Of a stretch of DNA of 64,000 nt, positions 1 through 11,005 are shown one piece after another. The stretch lies in assembly GCA_033439795.1 (NCBI GenBank), contig JAUTDP010000001.1:1240001-1304000 (forward strand). Direction: 5' to 3'. Position 1 is the stretch's first letter, and each line of letters starts with the position of its first letter. The notes under the pieces were generated by a model. That model was not told the origin of the DNA and made no database searches. It saw nothing but the letters and a program-made list of their open reading frames with translations. The position numbers and the translations under genes are program-made. Origin of the DNA: Sordaria brevicollis. Its lineage: Eukaryota; Ascomycota; Sordariomycetes; Sordariales; Sordariaceae.

Positions 1-1210
1 CTGTCACCTCTCCTATCATCAACTCGACCATACACCACGTGTTCCTCCTTTTACATTCCATATACCGCCCATCTGGCATCTGGTACCTGCTTCATCGCTC
101 TTACTCGTCGACATCGGAGGAGCCTTCTCCCGTCTTACCTCCGCATTCGGAGGAGGTTCGAAAAAGGTCAAGATATTTTGCATGACTACTGACTCTTTGG
201 AAGTCTTGGGTAGCTTCCGTCCCGTCATGCCAAGGGCGGGGACGGGACGGGTGGTGACTACTCTACGTATTGTCTTGTTGTGTTGCCAAGGACATGTAGC
301 ACTCTATTTCCCCGGGTTTGAGGTTGTTTACGATGTGGATATGTAACGTCGTGCCAGCCCTTTGGAGGGGGAGCTCTTTATTTTTCTGACTTGATGACCC
401 CAGGACTCGAGCTTATGTCCTAAGGAGAGTCCATAGCAGAAAATATCTCGCCCATTTTACCTTCTTCGAGCTGATAACAGTCTACATTCACAATAATATC
501 AACCTTTCCCTCGGTTCAACCCCAATTCCTGTCACTTTGTCTCCGACCCTCAAAAGCTCCGACCAGTCATGAAATACCGAGTGTTGAGATGAACCATCTA
601 TTCCCAATGAGGTCCATGTCAAGTCTTGTCCTGAATCCTCCTCCGTCTTGGCTTTCAACCAGAATCGGAATCTTGAGGCACGTGCATTCCCATTCCACGG
701 CAATTACATGGGAATGGCTATCAAATGCTCGGGATCCAAAAGTTGTGGGCATATCCGAAACTCCGTCTATTGACTTTTGAGATAACTCGGCACTGCAACT
801 AACCTCTTTCAACAGATCGATCCCAGTGCAAGCCGCGCTGCCGCGGAGTCTTTACTCCATGAATCCAAACTGGCAATCACTTCATCTCATGGGATATCGA
901 AATGCCCCCTTCACGGGCCCTTCATTTAGGCCAAGATCTGGTGTGGTCTGCTCGGGTATAAAAGACTCCTGATATCCCGACCTTTATGGAACCAATCTGT
1001 CAAGTCAGCAACGAAGACTCTAGGACAAGACGGCCAGCAGTTCTTACTAGAGAACGGACTTCAGAAAGACCACCATACCACGCCTGAGTAAGTCGCTATC
1101 TTTCCTTCCGTTACTACTGAAATACAAGTGCATCAACTGACCCAAAGCCCATCAGACTCATCCCCAGAACCTCGATCCGAAGCATCCAAAGACCGGAACA
1201 AAACAACAAA
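1..1210. other. Intergenic region, window start
   Basis: I see no convincing coding frame here; the short open frames lack family features and splice logic. The right end serves as promoter and leader of the cysteine-rich gene that starts at 1211. A GTAAGT at 1088, followed by CTGAC near 1138 and AG shortly after, could be an intron in the 5' leader. Confidence 0.5.
957..962 (+). promoter_or_regulatory. TATA box of the cysteine-rich gene
   Basis: A clean TATAAA lies about 250 bases before the ATG at 1211. The distance fits a leader of roughly 220 nt that may contain a small intron beginning GTAAGT at 1088. Strong TATA boxes are common for secreted, inducible fungal genes. Confidence 0.45.
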
Positions 1211-1617
1211 ATGTTCTCCAAAACCACCCTCCTCTCCCTCCTCTGCCTCTTGGGCACCACCACCGCCCTCTCCCTCCCCCGAGCCGACACCATAACCCCC
1301 CATGCCCACCCAACCAAATCCACCACCACGGGCTCTCCACCTGCATCGACGCCATCCCCTGCGTTGCCTCTTCCAATTTCGCCTGCCCGGCCAAAAACCA
1401 AGTCTGCATCGACGACCCGCGCGACGACTGCGATCCCCTCAAGCAAGGAGAAGAATGCAGCGGTGTTTGCGTCGAGCCGCATCCGACTAAGAAGACGTGC
1501 GGTGGACTGTTGGGATTGATGTGTCCCGATGGGTGGAGGTGCGTGGATGATTTGGGGGATGATTGTGTTCCGGGGAAGGAGGGGGAGGTGTTGGTTTGTG
1601 GGGGGGTTTGTGTTTAG
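1211..1617 (+). pseudogene. Small cysteine-rich secreted protein, frame broken
   Basis: The ATG at 1211 opens a typical signal peptide (MFSKTTLLSLLCLLGTTTALS). After about 25-40 codons the sensible reading frame changes. From about 1342 to the TAG at 1615-1617, the frame one base back encodes 13 cysteines. It contains the repeated patterns CIDDPRDDCDP..EECSGVCV and CGGLLGLMCPDG..CVDD..DDC, which recur in many small secreted fungal proteins of unknown function. No GT donor exists between 1214 and 1342, so an ordinary intron cannot join the frames. Either a 1-2 base indel has broken the gene (the CCCCCC run at 1296-1301 is a candidate site) or the sequence has an error there. The function is unknown; effector-like or protease-inhibitor-like roles are only guesses. 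Confidence 0.6.
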
Positions 1618-2123
1618 GTTGGGTACCCTCATCAAAGAGGAATGGCAAAGTGGTTGTGGGTAAAGGTAAAGGCTTGGGGGAAAGTCGCGGGAAGTCGACA
1701 TGAGGGAAGATTCCTTCTTTAAGTTGAGAGAGTAGTTCGGTCATGGGGCAGCAGAAAAGCTTCAATTCAGCATGCCGTTTTCAGAACCGGCGGGCGTAAT
1801 TGCATTCTTCCGAGTGTTTCCCCAGGCTGATGAATTATGTCGGAATAGTGGCTTGCTTCTCGAACAGAACATTGGCTTGAGGTGCTTGTGGCGTGTGTTA
1901 CTTTAAGATCATCTGGTCATTTCCATGCCTTTCTCTGTCATTACGTAGCGTAGCTACATCCTCGGGTATCTCATGCCAGTCAAGTCTTCCACACTAACCC
2001 TAGAGGTATCAACAAAAACCCAGCCATGGAGAGACAGACCCTCGATCCATCGTCCCTTCCAAACAGGTTTCTTCTTAGAGGTAACCTTGTCTTTCTTTTT
2101 TTCTTTTTCCTTGAGTCTTTATC
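1618..2123. other. Intergenic region
   Basis: This is the 3' space between two convergent genes. Nothing recognisable is present apart from pyrimidine-rich runs around 2090-2140. Confidence 0.5.
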
Positions 2124-4079
2124 TCACTCTCTCTCTTCAATCCCAGGGGCAGCCATACAACCCAGCATGGTCTGAACAGAACACTTCCTTCTCATAGTGT
2201 AAGCTGCCTTACCATCCCCCTTCCCCATACTCCCCCCTCCCAACCCTCCTAGCCCACCCCCAACATAAAACCCACTAACCCTCCTCCCACTCTTTCCTCC
2301 CGAGCTCCCTCCTGAGCCCCCTCCTGAGCCCCCTCCATTTTCTTTACTAGCAGCCGCCGCCCGTCCCGCCTTCACCGCCTCCCTACCCGCTACTTCAACA
2401 ACACTAGCCACGTTTTTAATCGCCCCTCCTAGTCCTGCCGCAGTGCGTTTGAGGCCGTTGATGGAAAGTTTGCTGTTGAGCGAAGGGGTGGGAGGGGAGG
2501 GGAAATTGTAGAGGGCTCCTCCTGGGCGGTAAGCTCCTGGTGCTGGTCCCGGTCCTGGTCCTGCGGCTCCTGGTGTGGATGGCCCGGGGGAAGAGGAGGA
2601 GTGGGAGGATGGGGTGGGGGAGGAGTAGGTAGGTTGGGAAGGGGCGGTTGTGTAGGTTATTTGAGGCGTTGGGGTTGGGGATGAGTATGTTGGTTGGGAG
2701 GGGGCGTTGGTGAACGAGGTGGAAGGTTGGGTTGAGGGGGCAGAGGGGGCGGGGGAGGGTGGTGGGTAGGTGCTCTGGTTAAAAGCTGGGGATGGGGGAA
2801 ATGGTGACGAGGGGGAGGTGATTGTTGGCGAGGTTGGATGTTGCGATGCTGGTGAAGGCCGTGGTGGGTAGGCGGCTGGAAAGTAGGAGACTGAGTGTCT
2901 GTGTCCTTGTGCTCCTGGTGTTGGTGAGTGAGGAGAGGTGGGAGAGAAAGGACCGTGTTGAGGTGGAGGAGATGGCAAGTTGGTTGTGTTGAGAGTTGGT
3001 GTTGGTGGAGATTGATAGCTGGAAAAATAAGCTGATGTCGGCCTTGTTGAATAATTGGGTTCTGGTGGTGAATGGGGAGGGCTGCTGTAGGACTGTTGTT
3101 GGTAGGGAGGCGGCGGAGGTGGTGCTTGCACAGCAGGAGAGGTTGGAGCTTGGTTGTATACAGGCGAAGGACCGGAATTGTAAATTGGTTGCTGGTATTG
3201 AGGAGTGAACGGAGCTGGGGTTCCTGTAGACGAAGGCACTGGTGGTGATTGCGGAGGCGAAAAGCTTTGGTAACTTGGCTGAGCAGGAGCAGACGTGTAA
3301 GAGGGCTGCTGTACTGGTGGAGGGGTATATGACTGTTGCTGGAGGGCCAGTGGATATTGCACAGGAGCAGGACTTGGAGTGCTCTGGGTTATGTCCTGAT
3401 GAGGCGAGGTTGGTTTCTCATATTGAGGCTGGGCATAAGGAGGCTGCTGTCCAGTCTCTGTTTGTTCTTCAGGCCAGGAGCCGGGAACCGAAGGCAAGGG
3501 CTCGGGCTCTACCACGATCAATCCTTCATAGTCAGGAGTTTCCAACTTCTTGGCTGGCTTCGGTGGAGGAACGGCTGAATTGGTTTGCACAGCATTGCTT
3601 TCTCGGCGTGAAGGAGGTGGTGACCCTTCAAGCTCGGCAACAAAGCTATATGAGGTCCGTCGGCTAGTCGTCGATGTAACCGAATCTCGGTGTTGCGAAG
3701 ATGGCGGAGAATAAGGCTTGAAGTCCTTCTCTGTCTGCGGTGACTGAGGTGCCTTGGACTGATTCGAAACTTGACTCGAGACGGGCTTGCGTTGAAGTCT
3801 CAAGGGTGCCGGAGCCATGGAACTACCGCCAAGGTCAAGCTTGGCGAACGAGGTAGCCAGAGGTGCCGTTTGGCTTGCAACAGATGAACGTCGGCTGTCA
3901 CTCCCATAACTGCCACTTGATCCCGATCGCTCTGTAGGGGGTCGATACGGTTGATACGGACGGTAGGCTTTTGTCTCTGATGGTCGGCGTTGGTGCTCCG
4001 GTTGTTGTTCTTGTGGTTGGGACTGCTGGCGATAAGCAGAGCCATATTGGGGAATGCCATTGTATGCGGTATATGACAT
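2124..4079 (-). CDS. Pro/Ser/Gln-rich low-complexity protein
   Basis: An uninterrupted 651-codon frame starts at ATG 4079 (MSYTAYNGIPQYG). Residues 1-150 are Ser/Gln/Arg-rich. Residues about 200-520 are dominated by Pro, Ser, Tyr and Gln with PPP and SPPPS-type runs. The only region that looks folded is near residues 545-590 (LSINGLKRTAAGLGGAIKNV, then an Ala-rich amphipathic stretch), followed by a Gly/Ser tail. There is no signal peptide or membrane segment. Such proteins are common in filamentous fungi as intrinsically disordered scaffold or cell-cortex proteins, but I recognise no family. The frame is long and shows strong codon-position structure, so I take it as real; an intron near the C-terminus cannot be excluded. 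Confidence 0.7.
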   Translation of the reverse strand: MSYTAYNGIPQYGSAYRQQSQPQEQQPEHQRRPSETKAYRPYQPYRPPTERSGSSGSYGSDSRRSSVASQTAPLATSFAKLDLGGSSMAPAPLRLQRKPVSSQVSNQSKAPQSPQTEKDFKPYSPPSSQHRDSVTSTTSRRTSYSFVAELEGSPPPSRRESNAVQTNSAVPPPKPAKKLETPDYEGLIVVEPEPLPSVPGSWPEEQTETGQQPPYAQPQYEKPTSPHQDITQSTPSPAPVQYPLALQQQSYTPPPVQQPSYTSAPAQPSYQSFSPPQSPPVPSSTGTPAPFTPQYQQPIYNSGPSPVYNQAPTSPAVQAPPPPPPYQQQSYSSPPHSPPEPNYSTRPTSAYFSSYQSPPTPTLNTTNLPSPPPQHGPFSPTSPHSPTPGAQGHRHSVSYFPAAYPPRPSPASQHPTSPTITSPSSPFPPSPAFNQSTYPPPSPAPSAPSTQPSTSFTNAPSQPTYSSPTPTPQITYTTAPSQPTYSSPTPSSHSSSSPGPSTPGAAGPGPGPAPGAYRPGGALYNFPSPPTPSLNSKLSINGLKRTAAGLGGAIKNVASVVEVAGREAVKAGRAAAASKENGGGSGGGSGGSSGGKSGRRVSGFYVGGGLGGLGGGSMGKGDGKAAYTMRRKCSVQTMLGCMAAPGIEERE

Positions 4080-5051
4080 GATGACTAACTGATGAGACTC
4101 TGTGTCCCGATCTCACACTTGTGCAGATTTTGCCGATTCCGGGATTTTTTTGGGAAGAGGTACAAGAGCACGACTTCTTGAGGAGAAGAGAAGAGAGAGA
4201 GAGAGAGAAGGCTGGGGCTGAAGAACACCACCTCAGTCGAAGAAAAAAGCCCAACGGTCACAACGTGCAAGACAGTCTGATGTGGCTGAAGCACAGTGAA
4301 TGCAGCCAGGCACAACACGAGTCAGTCCACAAGAACAGCTCCTCACCAATGGGATAACCTTGCTCCCAATTTAACTGGGAATTTGCTGTGCTTGAGTTTG
4401 AACAAGCATCGGATATCGAGGGTTAACCGTCTTGGCATTCCTTCAGCTAGACCAAGAGCAAACTGGTGCCTTGCTCAGCCGCAAAGTCTAAAATGAAAGG
4501 ATCATCAGAGATTCAGAGGAGGACAAGCCCCGAAGCCTTGCTGATCATGGGGTTGGAGAGCTGGGGAATTCGTCCAACAGTGAGACTGTGTTTCATGTTT
4601 TTGATAAGTTACCGCCTAGATGGTTCTTATACAGAAACTAATTATTAAAGAGCGTTGCGATAGAGGTTGAAAAGAAGGTTGAAAGTAACAAGGACAGAAG
4701 AAGTAACGGTTGGCCCACTATAATATAGCGCGTGCATCCCCCACATTTCAACAGTTCGTCCCATTCTCTTCCCCGCACTTTGAACACATGGAGATCTTGA
4801 TTCCCATCAACTTCATCCGAACAAAGCCCCACCACCACCATGGCTAAATCGACATTGGCTCCGGTTATGGGTTGGAAGTCAATAGTCCAGAGACTATGAC
4901 GCCTCTATCCCATCTTTCGATCCATGACTTATAGTTCCAATCCCAATGACCTGAGTACCCCTACTTGACACATGGAAGTTGTCTTTCTTGCCTCTGACTA
5001 CCTCTACCCAAACTCAACCTTCAGAAGTTGCCATATCGCCAGACGTCAGCC
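4080..5051. other. Divergent promoter region
   Basis: This stretch lies between the minus-strand Pro-rich gene and the plus-strand ThuA-like gene and should hold both promoters. A GA-dinucleotide run sits at 4195-4210. I see no gene in it. Confidence 0.5.
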
Positions 5052-5819
5052 ATGTCTTCAGCCGAACCCTTCAAGGTGCTGGTTTTCTCCCGCACCGTAG
5101 CCTACCGTCACGACTCTATCCCAGCTTCCATCAAAGCTCTTGAAGACCTTGCGGCTCGCTCCTCAAAGACTGCCCATCCGTTCGTCACGACGGCTACTGA
5201 AGACCCTACGATATTCACCCCCTCCAGCCTCTCGCAGTTCAAAGTCATCATCCTCCTCCAATGTTCCGGCGAGTTCCTCGATTCTTCCCAACTCGAAGCA
5301 CTCAAAGGCTTTGTCCACTCTGGCGGTGGTGTTGTCGGCATCCACTGCGCCAGTTTCGGCATGGAGTCGAGTGAGTGGTACGGTCGCTTGATCGGTGGCG
5401 TCTTCAAGGACCACCCAGAGCCGCAGATGGCCAAAATCCGGCCTGTCATCAACAACCAGGATCACCCTCTGCTGGCTGGAATCTTGAAGAGACCTGAGGG
5501 CGAGGTTGAAGAAGGAAAGAAACTGTTCGGTGTTACATCAGAGAAGGAGTGGGTGTGGGACTGGTTCGATGAATACTACAACTTCAAGACGAACCCATGG
5601 GATAACCCACATCTCCAGATTCTGATCGAAGTCAACGAAGAGACTTATACCGGAGGGACACATGGCCAGCGTCATCCCCTGGCGTGGGCACAGGAGTTCG
5701 AGGGCGGCAGGTCGTTTTACAACTCGCTTGGTCACTTTGATGAAGCATATCTGGAGGACCCTGGGTTTATGGAATTCATTCACAGGGGTATTCTATGGAC
5801 TGCGAGGCTGGGCTATTGA
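5052..5819 (+). CDS. ThuA-like domain protein
   Basis: A single-exon gene of 255 codons, taken from the ATG at 5052 (MSSAEPFKVLVFS). The whole length matches the ThuA-like fold (trehalose-utilisation family, related to class I glutamine amidotransferase-like domains). Visible features are the opening beta strand FKVLVFSRT with YRHDSI, the central GGGVVGIHCASFG, the GGVFKDHPEPQ stretch that is very conserved in the family, and the closing HRGILWTARLGY. The length is usual for stand-alone fungal ThuA proteins. The biochemical role of the fungal members is not established; bacterial relatives are linked to trehalose and sugar metabolism. No signal peptide is seen, so it is probably cytosolic. 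Confidence 0.85.
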   Translation: MSSAEPFKVLVFSRTVAYRHDSIPASIKALEDLAARSSKTAHPFVTTATEDPTIFTPSSLSQFKVIILLQCSGEFLDSSQLEALKGFVHSGGGVVGIHCASFGMESSEWYGRLIGGVFKDHPEPQMAKIRPVINNQDHPLLAGILKRPEGEVEEGKKLFGVTSEKEWVWDWFDEYYNFKTNPWDNPHLQILIEVNEETYTGGTHGQRHPLAWAQEFEGGRSFYNSLGHFDEAYLEDPGFMEFIHRGILWTARLGY

Positions 5820-6159
5820 AAGTGAGTAACTCTCAATAGGTCAAGTTGTCAGAAACCAATATCAGACGAAGCTGGAGGTGTTGTTTGCTGCAGTTCCCCT
5901 CTGTGCCCCACTATACTTTTAGCGGGCTTCCAGGTAATCTTCAACCCAACCATTCACATCATCGATCTTCCACACTCACTCTGCCTCATCCTCGATCGAG
6001 TCACTCGTGAATCACCATCACTCTCGTTTCTTGTCAAGGCTTGACTGCTTTGTTATTTCATGAACTATTAAAATACCAGCATACGCTCCTCATCTTCCTA
6101 CAATTTTCCTCTAGTACTCATCACATCAACTACAACCCCACCACCAAAGTGATATCACC
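5820..6159. other. Intergenic region
   Basis: This is the short spacer between two plus-strand genes. It contains CT-rich leader sequence before the ATG at 6160 and no other feature. Confidence 0.5.
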
Positions 6160-7306
6160 ATGAGTGGCCTCCTCCAAGCCGCCAAAGGAGCCGCGGGCAA
6201 TATCTCGCGAGCTCCCAAAAAGTTTAACCTCCTCATCGCCTTCGACGCGTTTGAGACTCTCTACGCTCCCAAGGAGCCCGTCCATAAGACCTACGGTCAG
6301 TTTGCGCGCGATAACGGCCTCAAGCACGCTAGCGACGATGTTGTGGCCAAATATCTTCACAACCGCATCACCACGGCTGCCAAAGAGTATCCCAACTACG
6401 GCAAGCACATCAAGGGCATGACTCCGGAGGGTTGGTGGATGAAGGTTTGTCTTTTCCCGCTTTCTTTTCTTCTCAGGTTAAACTCAAACTAACATACCAA
6501 AACAGGTAATTAAGAACATCTTCACCGACGTCGAACCCACCCTCGCCTCCCCCTCCCACAAACCCCAGCTCGACGACCTAGGCCGTCGTCTCTTCCACCA
6601 CTTTTCCACCCGCGACGCTTACAAAACTGCTGCCAACATGCCTGGACTCCTCCAATCTCTCAAGCACCACAAACCCAGCAGCAACTCTCCCATTGGTCAC
6701 GTCGTCTTGGGAGTAATCTCCAACTCAGACGACCGCGTCTCCGGCATCTTGTCCTCACTCGGCCTCAAAGTCTCCCCGCTCCGTTTCCAGCGCGAGTCCA
6801 AATCCGATCCACACTTTGCAAGCGCTGCGCCCGTAGACGGAAAGTCGTATGATGTGGACTTTACCGTCATGTCGTACGATGTGGAGGAGTCGAAGCCGCA
6901 TAGGGTCATGTGGCAGGCTGGGGAGATGTTGGCGAGGAGGAGTGTGGTTCATGAGCTGAACGGCAAAAAGTTTGAGGAGGAGACGCCGTGGTTGAAGGTT
7001 TATGTGGGTGATGATGTGAAGAAGGATGTTGAGAGCGCGTGGGGGGTTGGGTGGAATGCGGTTCTACTCAAGGAGTTTGTTACTTGTGAACATGCGGGGG
7101 ATGAGAGGTTGGAAGATTTGGAGGGGGTGTTGGATAAGGGGGTTGTTGAGGTTTTGGGCGGTCCGAAGCCGAGGATGTTTGCGGTCAATAAGTTGGAGAC
7201 TTTGGTTGAGTGGATTGTGAAGAGAGGTTTGGAGGCTCCGGCTGGTTTGGATAGAAGTGTCGATACCTCTGCTAAGAGGTTCAAGCTCGTTGACCACATG
7301 GAGTAA
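6160..7306 (+). CDS. HAD-superfamily hydrolase
   Basis: Two exons, 6160-6444 and 6506-7306, joined across a 61-nt intron (GTTTGT..CTAAC..CAG), give 361 residues. Motif I of the haloacid-dehalogenase fold is seen at residues 28-35 (FDAFETLY), where D29 is the expected nucleophile and the DxFxT pattern is that of the dehalogenase-like branch. VLGVISNSDDR is motif II, and VYVGDDVKKDVESAWGVGWNAVLL provides the acidic motif IV followed by the usual G-x-x-A strand. Resemblance is closest to eukaryotic HDHD3-type proteins and yeast YMR130W. The substrate is unknown, likely a phosphorylated small molecule. There is no signal peptide or membrane segment. Codon usage in exon 2 shifts to G/T-rich after about 6880, which is odd but leaves the frame intact. 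Confidence 0.85.
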
Positions 7307-7600
7307 AGAGGGCTTGAAGAGCCGTTGGGATATTATTGCTTTTGTACTATTAGTTGGCATTGCGTTTTGGAGGTATTTCAGGGGGGGCATTTTGCCCTAT
7401 CATATACCCATTTTGTACAATTAGTTAAGCATTTTCGACTTTTCAACATGCTTTTCGTTGTGTCCAAAAGGCAAAAAGAGGACTTCCTAATGCCCCTAGT
7501 AAATTCTCACTGCCGAGAAAGATATTGCAAAACGAATAACATCCTCTACCTAACCCCCTCATCCCCATCCACTACGCCTCCCCCTCAACCTCCAACCCCT

Positions 7601-8710
7601 TCACCACCCCCTCCACCACCCCTCCAACTTCCCCCTCAACTCCTCCCAAATCCTCTCCTGCAGAACCTTCCCTTCCTCCCCCGTAACCAACTCACTAGGC
7701 TCCTCAACCCTACAATCACTCAAATACTTCCCATGGCTATTCTCCCCCTTCCCCCCTTTTCCCTCCCCCATACCCCACCCAGCAGCATTAACCAAACACC
7801 GACTCCCCCCCTCCGTCCCCCTCGCCAAAACCCACTGCATCACCCCCGCCACCGCCACCATCAAGCTCCCATCGAACTTAAACAGCCCCGACTTGACAAA
7901 CCCCGGCTGAACACAATTAATCGTCACGCCCGTTTTGGCCACGGGGCAGCGCTCCGCCCAGGCGCGGACGAGAAAGATTTGCAGCAGTTTGGAGATGAAG
8001 TATTGGTCTGCGTGGTCGTCTAAGGTTGCTTCCGGTCGGTTGCGGGAGGAGAGGCTGGCAAATATTTGGTTCGGGGGAGAGGGGCGGGAGAGGTAGAAGT
8101 CTGTGTAGGTGTGTGCCAACGACGTTACCACGGTAACTGTTGGGCTGGAGTCGGGAAAGAGACGGGCGGTGGCGCGAAGTTTGGGGTAGACCAAAAAGGC
8201 GAGCAAGAAGGTGGACACGACGTTAACGGTTATGCACTCCTCGTCTTGTTCGTAGTACTTCCAGGGACCGGTGAGGGGGCAGACGCCGGCGTTGAGGAGG
8301 AGGATGTCGACACGGTCGAGTTCGGTGGAGGCGCGGGAGGCAAAGGATTGCACGCTGGAGTAGGAGCATTGGTCTAGTTCCCAGACTGAGATGGTGTCGG
8401 GGGAACACTTTGTGGATTTTTCGATGGAGGATTTGGCGAGAGCTCCTTTGGAGGTGTTGCGCACGGCGAGGATCATGCGGCTGCAGCCGAGACGGACGAA
8501 GTGGCGGGCGGCTTCGAGACCTAGACCGGTGTTGGAACCGGTGACGATGATGGTTTTGCCGGCGTAGGAGCCCGAGGGGTAAGGGAGACGGGTGAGGAAT
8601 TGGGATTTGAAGAAGTGGAGGTTTCCTTTTGGGTGGAAGAGTTGGTCACGGTTGAGTTTGTGGGTTTTGGGAGGGGAGGGGAGGGTATGGGGGTGTAATC
8701 CGGGGCCCAT
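7601..8710 (-). CDS. Short-chain dehydrogenase/reductase (SDR)
   Basis: A 369-residue single exon, with the start placed at ATG 8710 (MGPGLHPHTL) because codons further upstream have no ATG. The Rossmann cofactor motif TGSNTGLG lies at residues 57-64. LLLNAGV follows in the middle, and the catalytic Tyr-x-x-x-Lys is seen as QYFISKLLQI. The Ser of the triad is probably in VVTSLAHT. The profile resembles the retinol-dehydrogenase/WW-oxidoreductase-like classical SDRs, as often annotated for fungal 3-ketosteroid reductase-like proteins. The enzyme is expected to be NAD(P)-dependent. The substrate cannot be deduced. The C-terminal 80 residues are Gly/Lys/Glu-rich and less conserved. Confidence 0.85.
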   Translation of the reverse strand: MGPGLHPHTLPSPPKTHKLNRDQLFHPKGNLHFFKSQFLTRLPYPSGSYAGKTIIVTGSNTGLGLEAARHFVRLGCSRMILAVRNTSKGALAKSSIEKSTKCSPDTISVWELDQCSYSSVQSFASRASTELDRVDILLLNAGVCPLTGPWKYYEQDEECITVNVVSTFLLAFLVYPKLRATARLFPDSSPTVTVVTSLAHTYTDFYLSRPSPPNQIFASLSSRNRPEATLDDHADQYFISKLLQIFLVRAWAERCPVAKTGVTINCVQPGFVKSGLFKFDGSLMVAVAGVMQWVLARGTEGGSRCLVNAAGWGMGEGKGGKGENSHGKYLSDCRVEEPSELVTGEEGKVLQERIWEELRGKLEGWWRGW

Positions 8711-9408
8711 ATTGAGGATGTGGACTGTTAATGAGGGGGATGGGGCTGTGGAAAGGGTTGAAAGACAGAAGGAGATGTGAGAATGGTGCTTTGGGAGGAT
8801 TTGAAGGCGAGTGTTCACCTCGAGGTTAAGACGCAGGTGGCCGAATCTTCCTTACGGTCACCATCGTCCTCTATATATACGGCACTTCGACCTTAATGAC
8901 TGGGAGTTTCCTTATAACTCTGATTGCGGGCCGACTCTCCCATGGCTTGAGTGCGTGATCGATCCTTCACATCTTAGGGCGGTTTGCTACCATCGACACT
9001 CCTCGGCTACATGCGCCTGGCACAGTATATCACCAAAAGTCCACAGAAGGTTTAGGGAACCGGAGGAGGGGTAGTTTGAGGAAAGGAATGCGGCTCAATA
9101 TTTCTCGGTAGTGAACAACAGACCTAAAGATGTGGCTTTCTCCATGACTAGATTAGGTATATAGTTCGGTCCATTCCGAGGAGTGACCACATCTACATCG
9201 AGAGTCCGCGACACTCCCAAATCGTGCCTTCAGGTGTGGTGAACTTGCTCCATAAATTAAGCAAACAACTTCAAGACATGGTCAATGGTTCTATGTGGCG
9301 TTTTCAAGCGGAACCTTCCGAAAGCAAAAAAGACAAACATCGGTGTTGTCTAGTGAAAACGATTCGTAACATGACGAGGGGTGAAAAATGCAAAAAGAGA
9401 AGATCTCA
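8711..9408. other. Intergenic region
   Basis: This is the promoter side of the SDR gene plus spacer to the tRNA gene. No further feature is seen. Confidence 0.5.
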
Positions 9409-9479
9409 TGCGCCAGCCGCGAATCGAACGCGGGGCCCATCGATGGCAACGATGGATTTTACCACTAAACCACTGGCGC
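9409..9479 (-). tRNA. tRNA-Gly (GCC)
   Basis: The minus strand folds into a 71-nt cloverleaf without intron. The acceptor stem is GCGCCAG with CTGGCGC and discriminator A. The anticodon stem CATCG/CGATG carries the loop TTGCCAT, giving anticodon GCC. The T-arm is CGCGTTCGATTCGCG. All arms pair well. Confidence 0.95.
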
Positions 9480-10208
9480 GATTTGACGATTGTTGAGGAT
9501 CTCGCCGGGATGTAGTACTCAAGTACCCACAACGACAGGGGGCAAGGGTCGTGGCTTTCATGAAGAGAACCGAACAGTGCTTTCTTTGATTCTCCACGAC
9601 AGTTGCCTGGACTTATGAACCTGTAGGTATCGGACTGAACTTGGATAGTTATATAGAGAGGTAGATTCATTTGTTGTCGGCGTTGAATGTTGGCAAGTTT
9701 ACCTCTCGAGAAGGGGGAGCCAGTCAGTGTAAGTGAACCTCGAAAGTTCTGTGCGTTCATCAAATCGTCGTGTAAACATTACGCAATGACCTCGATCGGG
9801 TACCCCTCTACGAGCTGCTGTTCTGTGTTCTGTTCGTCCATCGACTTACACAGACTCTGTCATCATCGTTATTCAGTGGCCAGTCAATGTTAAGCCTCAA
9901 AGGTGCCTCAAAGGGTAGAAGAAGGTATGGTAGTGTAGCTGTCGCTTACTCCCTATCTCCGCTATCATCCGAGCTGACCTACCGGAGCGGGGGATCATCA
10001 GACCGCCAAGGGCCAAATCGTCAACGTCTCGGATTTGGAACTTAAGCCTTTTGGGTCCAGCTTCATCTAAGATTTGAGCTTCATCTAAGCTTTGAGCTTC
10101 GCAATATAGAGAAATTCTGCAACTTTCCACAAAATCCGATCCGACTTCAAGCCTCCTCTCATCAAACGACCAGACCGGACACCACCAAACATACCTACCT
10201 AGCCCAAT
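9480..10208. other. Intergenic region
   Basis: No gene is recognised. A short direct repeat, (a/g)gatttgagcttcatctaag, lies near 10064-10100. Confidence 0.4.
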
Positions 10209-11005
10209 ATGTCCGCCCTAACAGGCGCCCAGTTGGGCCTGATGACAGGCTCCTTCCTCTCAGGTCTGTCTGTCCCTCAAACTCACCATTCCACTTCTTC
10301 CCTTCCCTTTCTTCATCAACAGGGTATCGATACCCTCCCAATACATCTCCCTTTCCCTCTCCTCATCCAACACAAGCTAACATAAACAAAGGCTGCCTCC
10401 TCTCAATCCCCCTCCTCACCATCCCCACCCTCACCTCCCCCCAAGTCCTCACACCCGACCACCTCATCAGCTCCGGCGGCTCCGGCAGCAACGGCGCCCC
10501 CCTCCTCCTCTCCTCCTGGTCCACCCTCTATCACCTGGGATCCCTCACCATGCCACCCCTCGCCGCCTTAACCGCCTCCCTCTATAGCTGGTCCGCCTAC
10601 CGCCTCCGTTACACCACCCGGTCTACTCCCATTCCTTTCACCTCTACCTCTACCTCTACTTCCCCCTCCACCTTAACCTCCCCCTCCACCTCCCCCTTCA
10701 CCCGTCCCTCAAACCGCACCAACGGAGGAAAGCAAAAAAGGATAGCAACCTGGAAACTGATCGCCACCGCCGCCGGCCTAACCCTATCCATCATCCCATT
10801 TACGCTCTTGGTCATGGCGCCTACTAACGAGGAACTGAAGAGACTTAACGAGATGCAGATCGAGCCGGGGCCGCTGGTTAGTTCGCTGCGGGAAGTGATG
10901 GAGTTGGTGGAGAGGTGGAACTGGTTGCATATTGTGCGGAGCATGGGCCCGGTGTTGGGGTGTGTGGTTGGGTGGTTTGGAGTTTTTGGTGGTGATGATA
11001 GGTAA
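10209..11005 (+). CDS. DUF1772-like integral membrane protein
   Basis: Exons 10209-10263 and 10392-11005 are joined across a 128-nt intron with GCTAACAT branch and AAG acceptor, completing a Gly codon. The product is 222 residues. It starts MSALTGAQLGLMTGSFLSGCLLSI, giving a first hydrophobic helix with small residues. Two further helices follow near residues 145-160 (LTLSIIPFTLLVMAP) and at the C-terminus (VLGCVVGWFGVF) after the typical WNWLHIVRS. This layout is that of the DUF1772 family, which includes anthrone-oxygenase-like proteins of polyketide pathways and many uncharacterised fungal membrane proteins. A Thr/Ser/Pro-rich loop near residues 98-122 is unusual. No polyketide genes lie nearby, so a secondary-metabolism role is not supported. 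Confidence 0.75.

Noticed and set aside
7325..8023. 232-codon plus-strand frame opposite the SDR gene
   Set aside because: Antisense shadow of the dehydrogenase C-terminus, rich in Pro and without conserved motifs.
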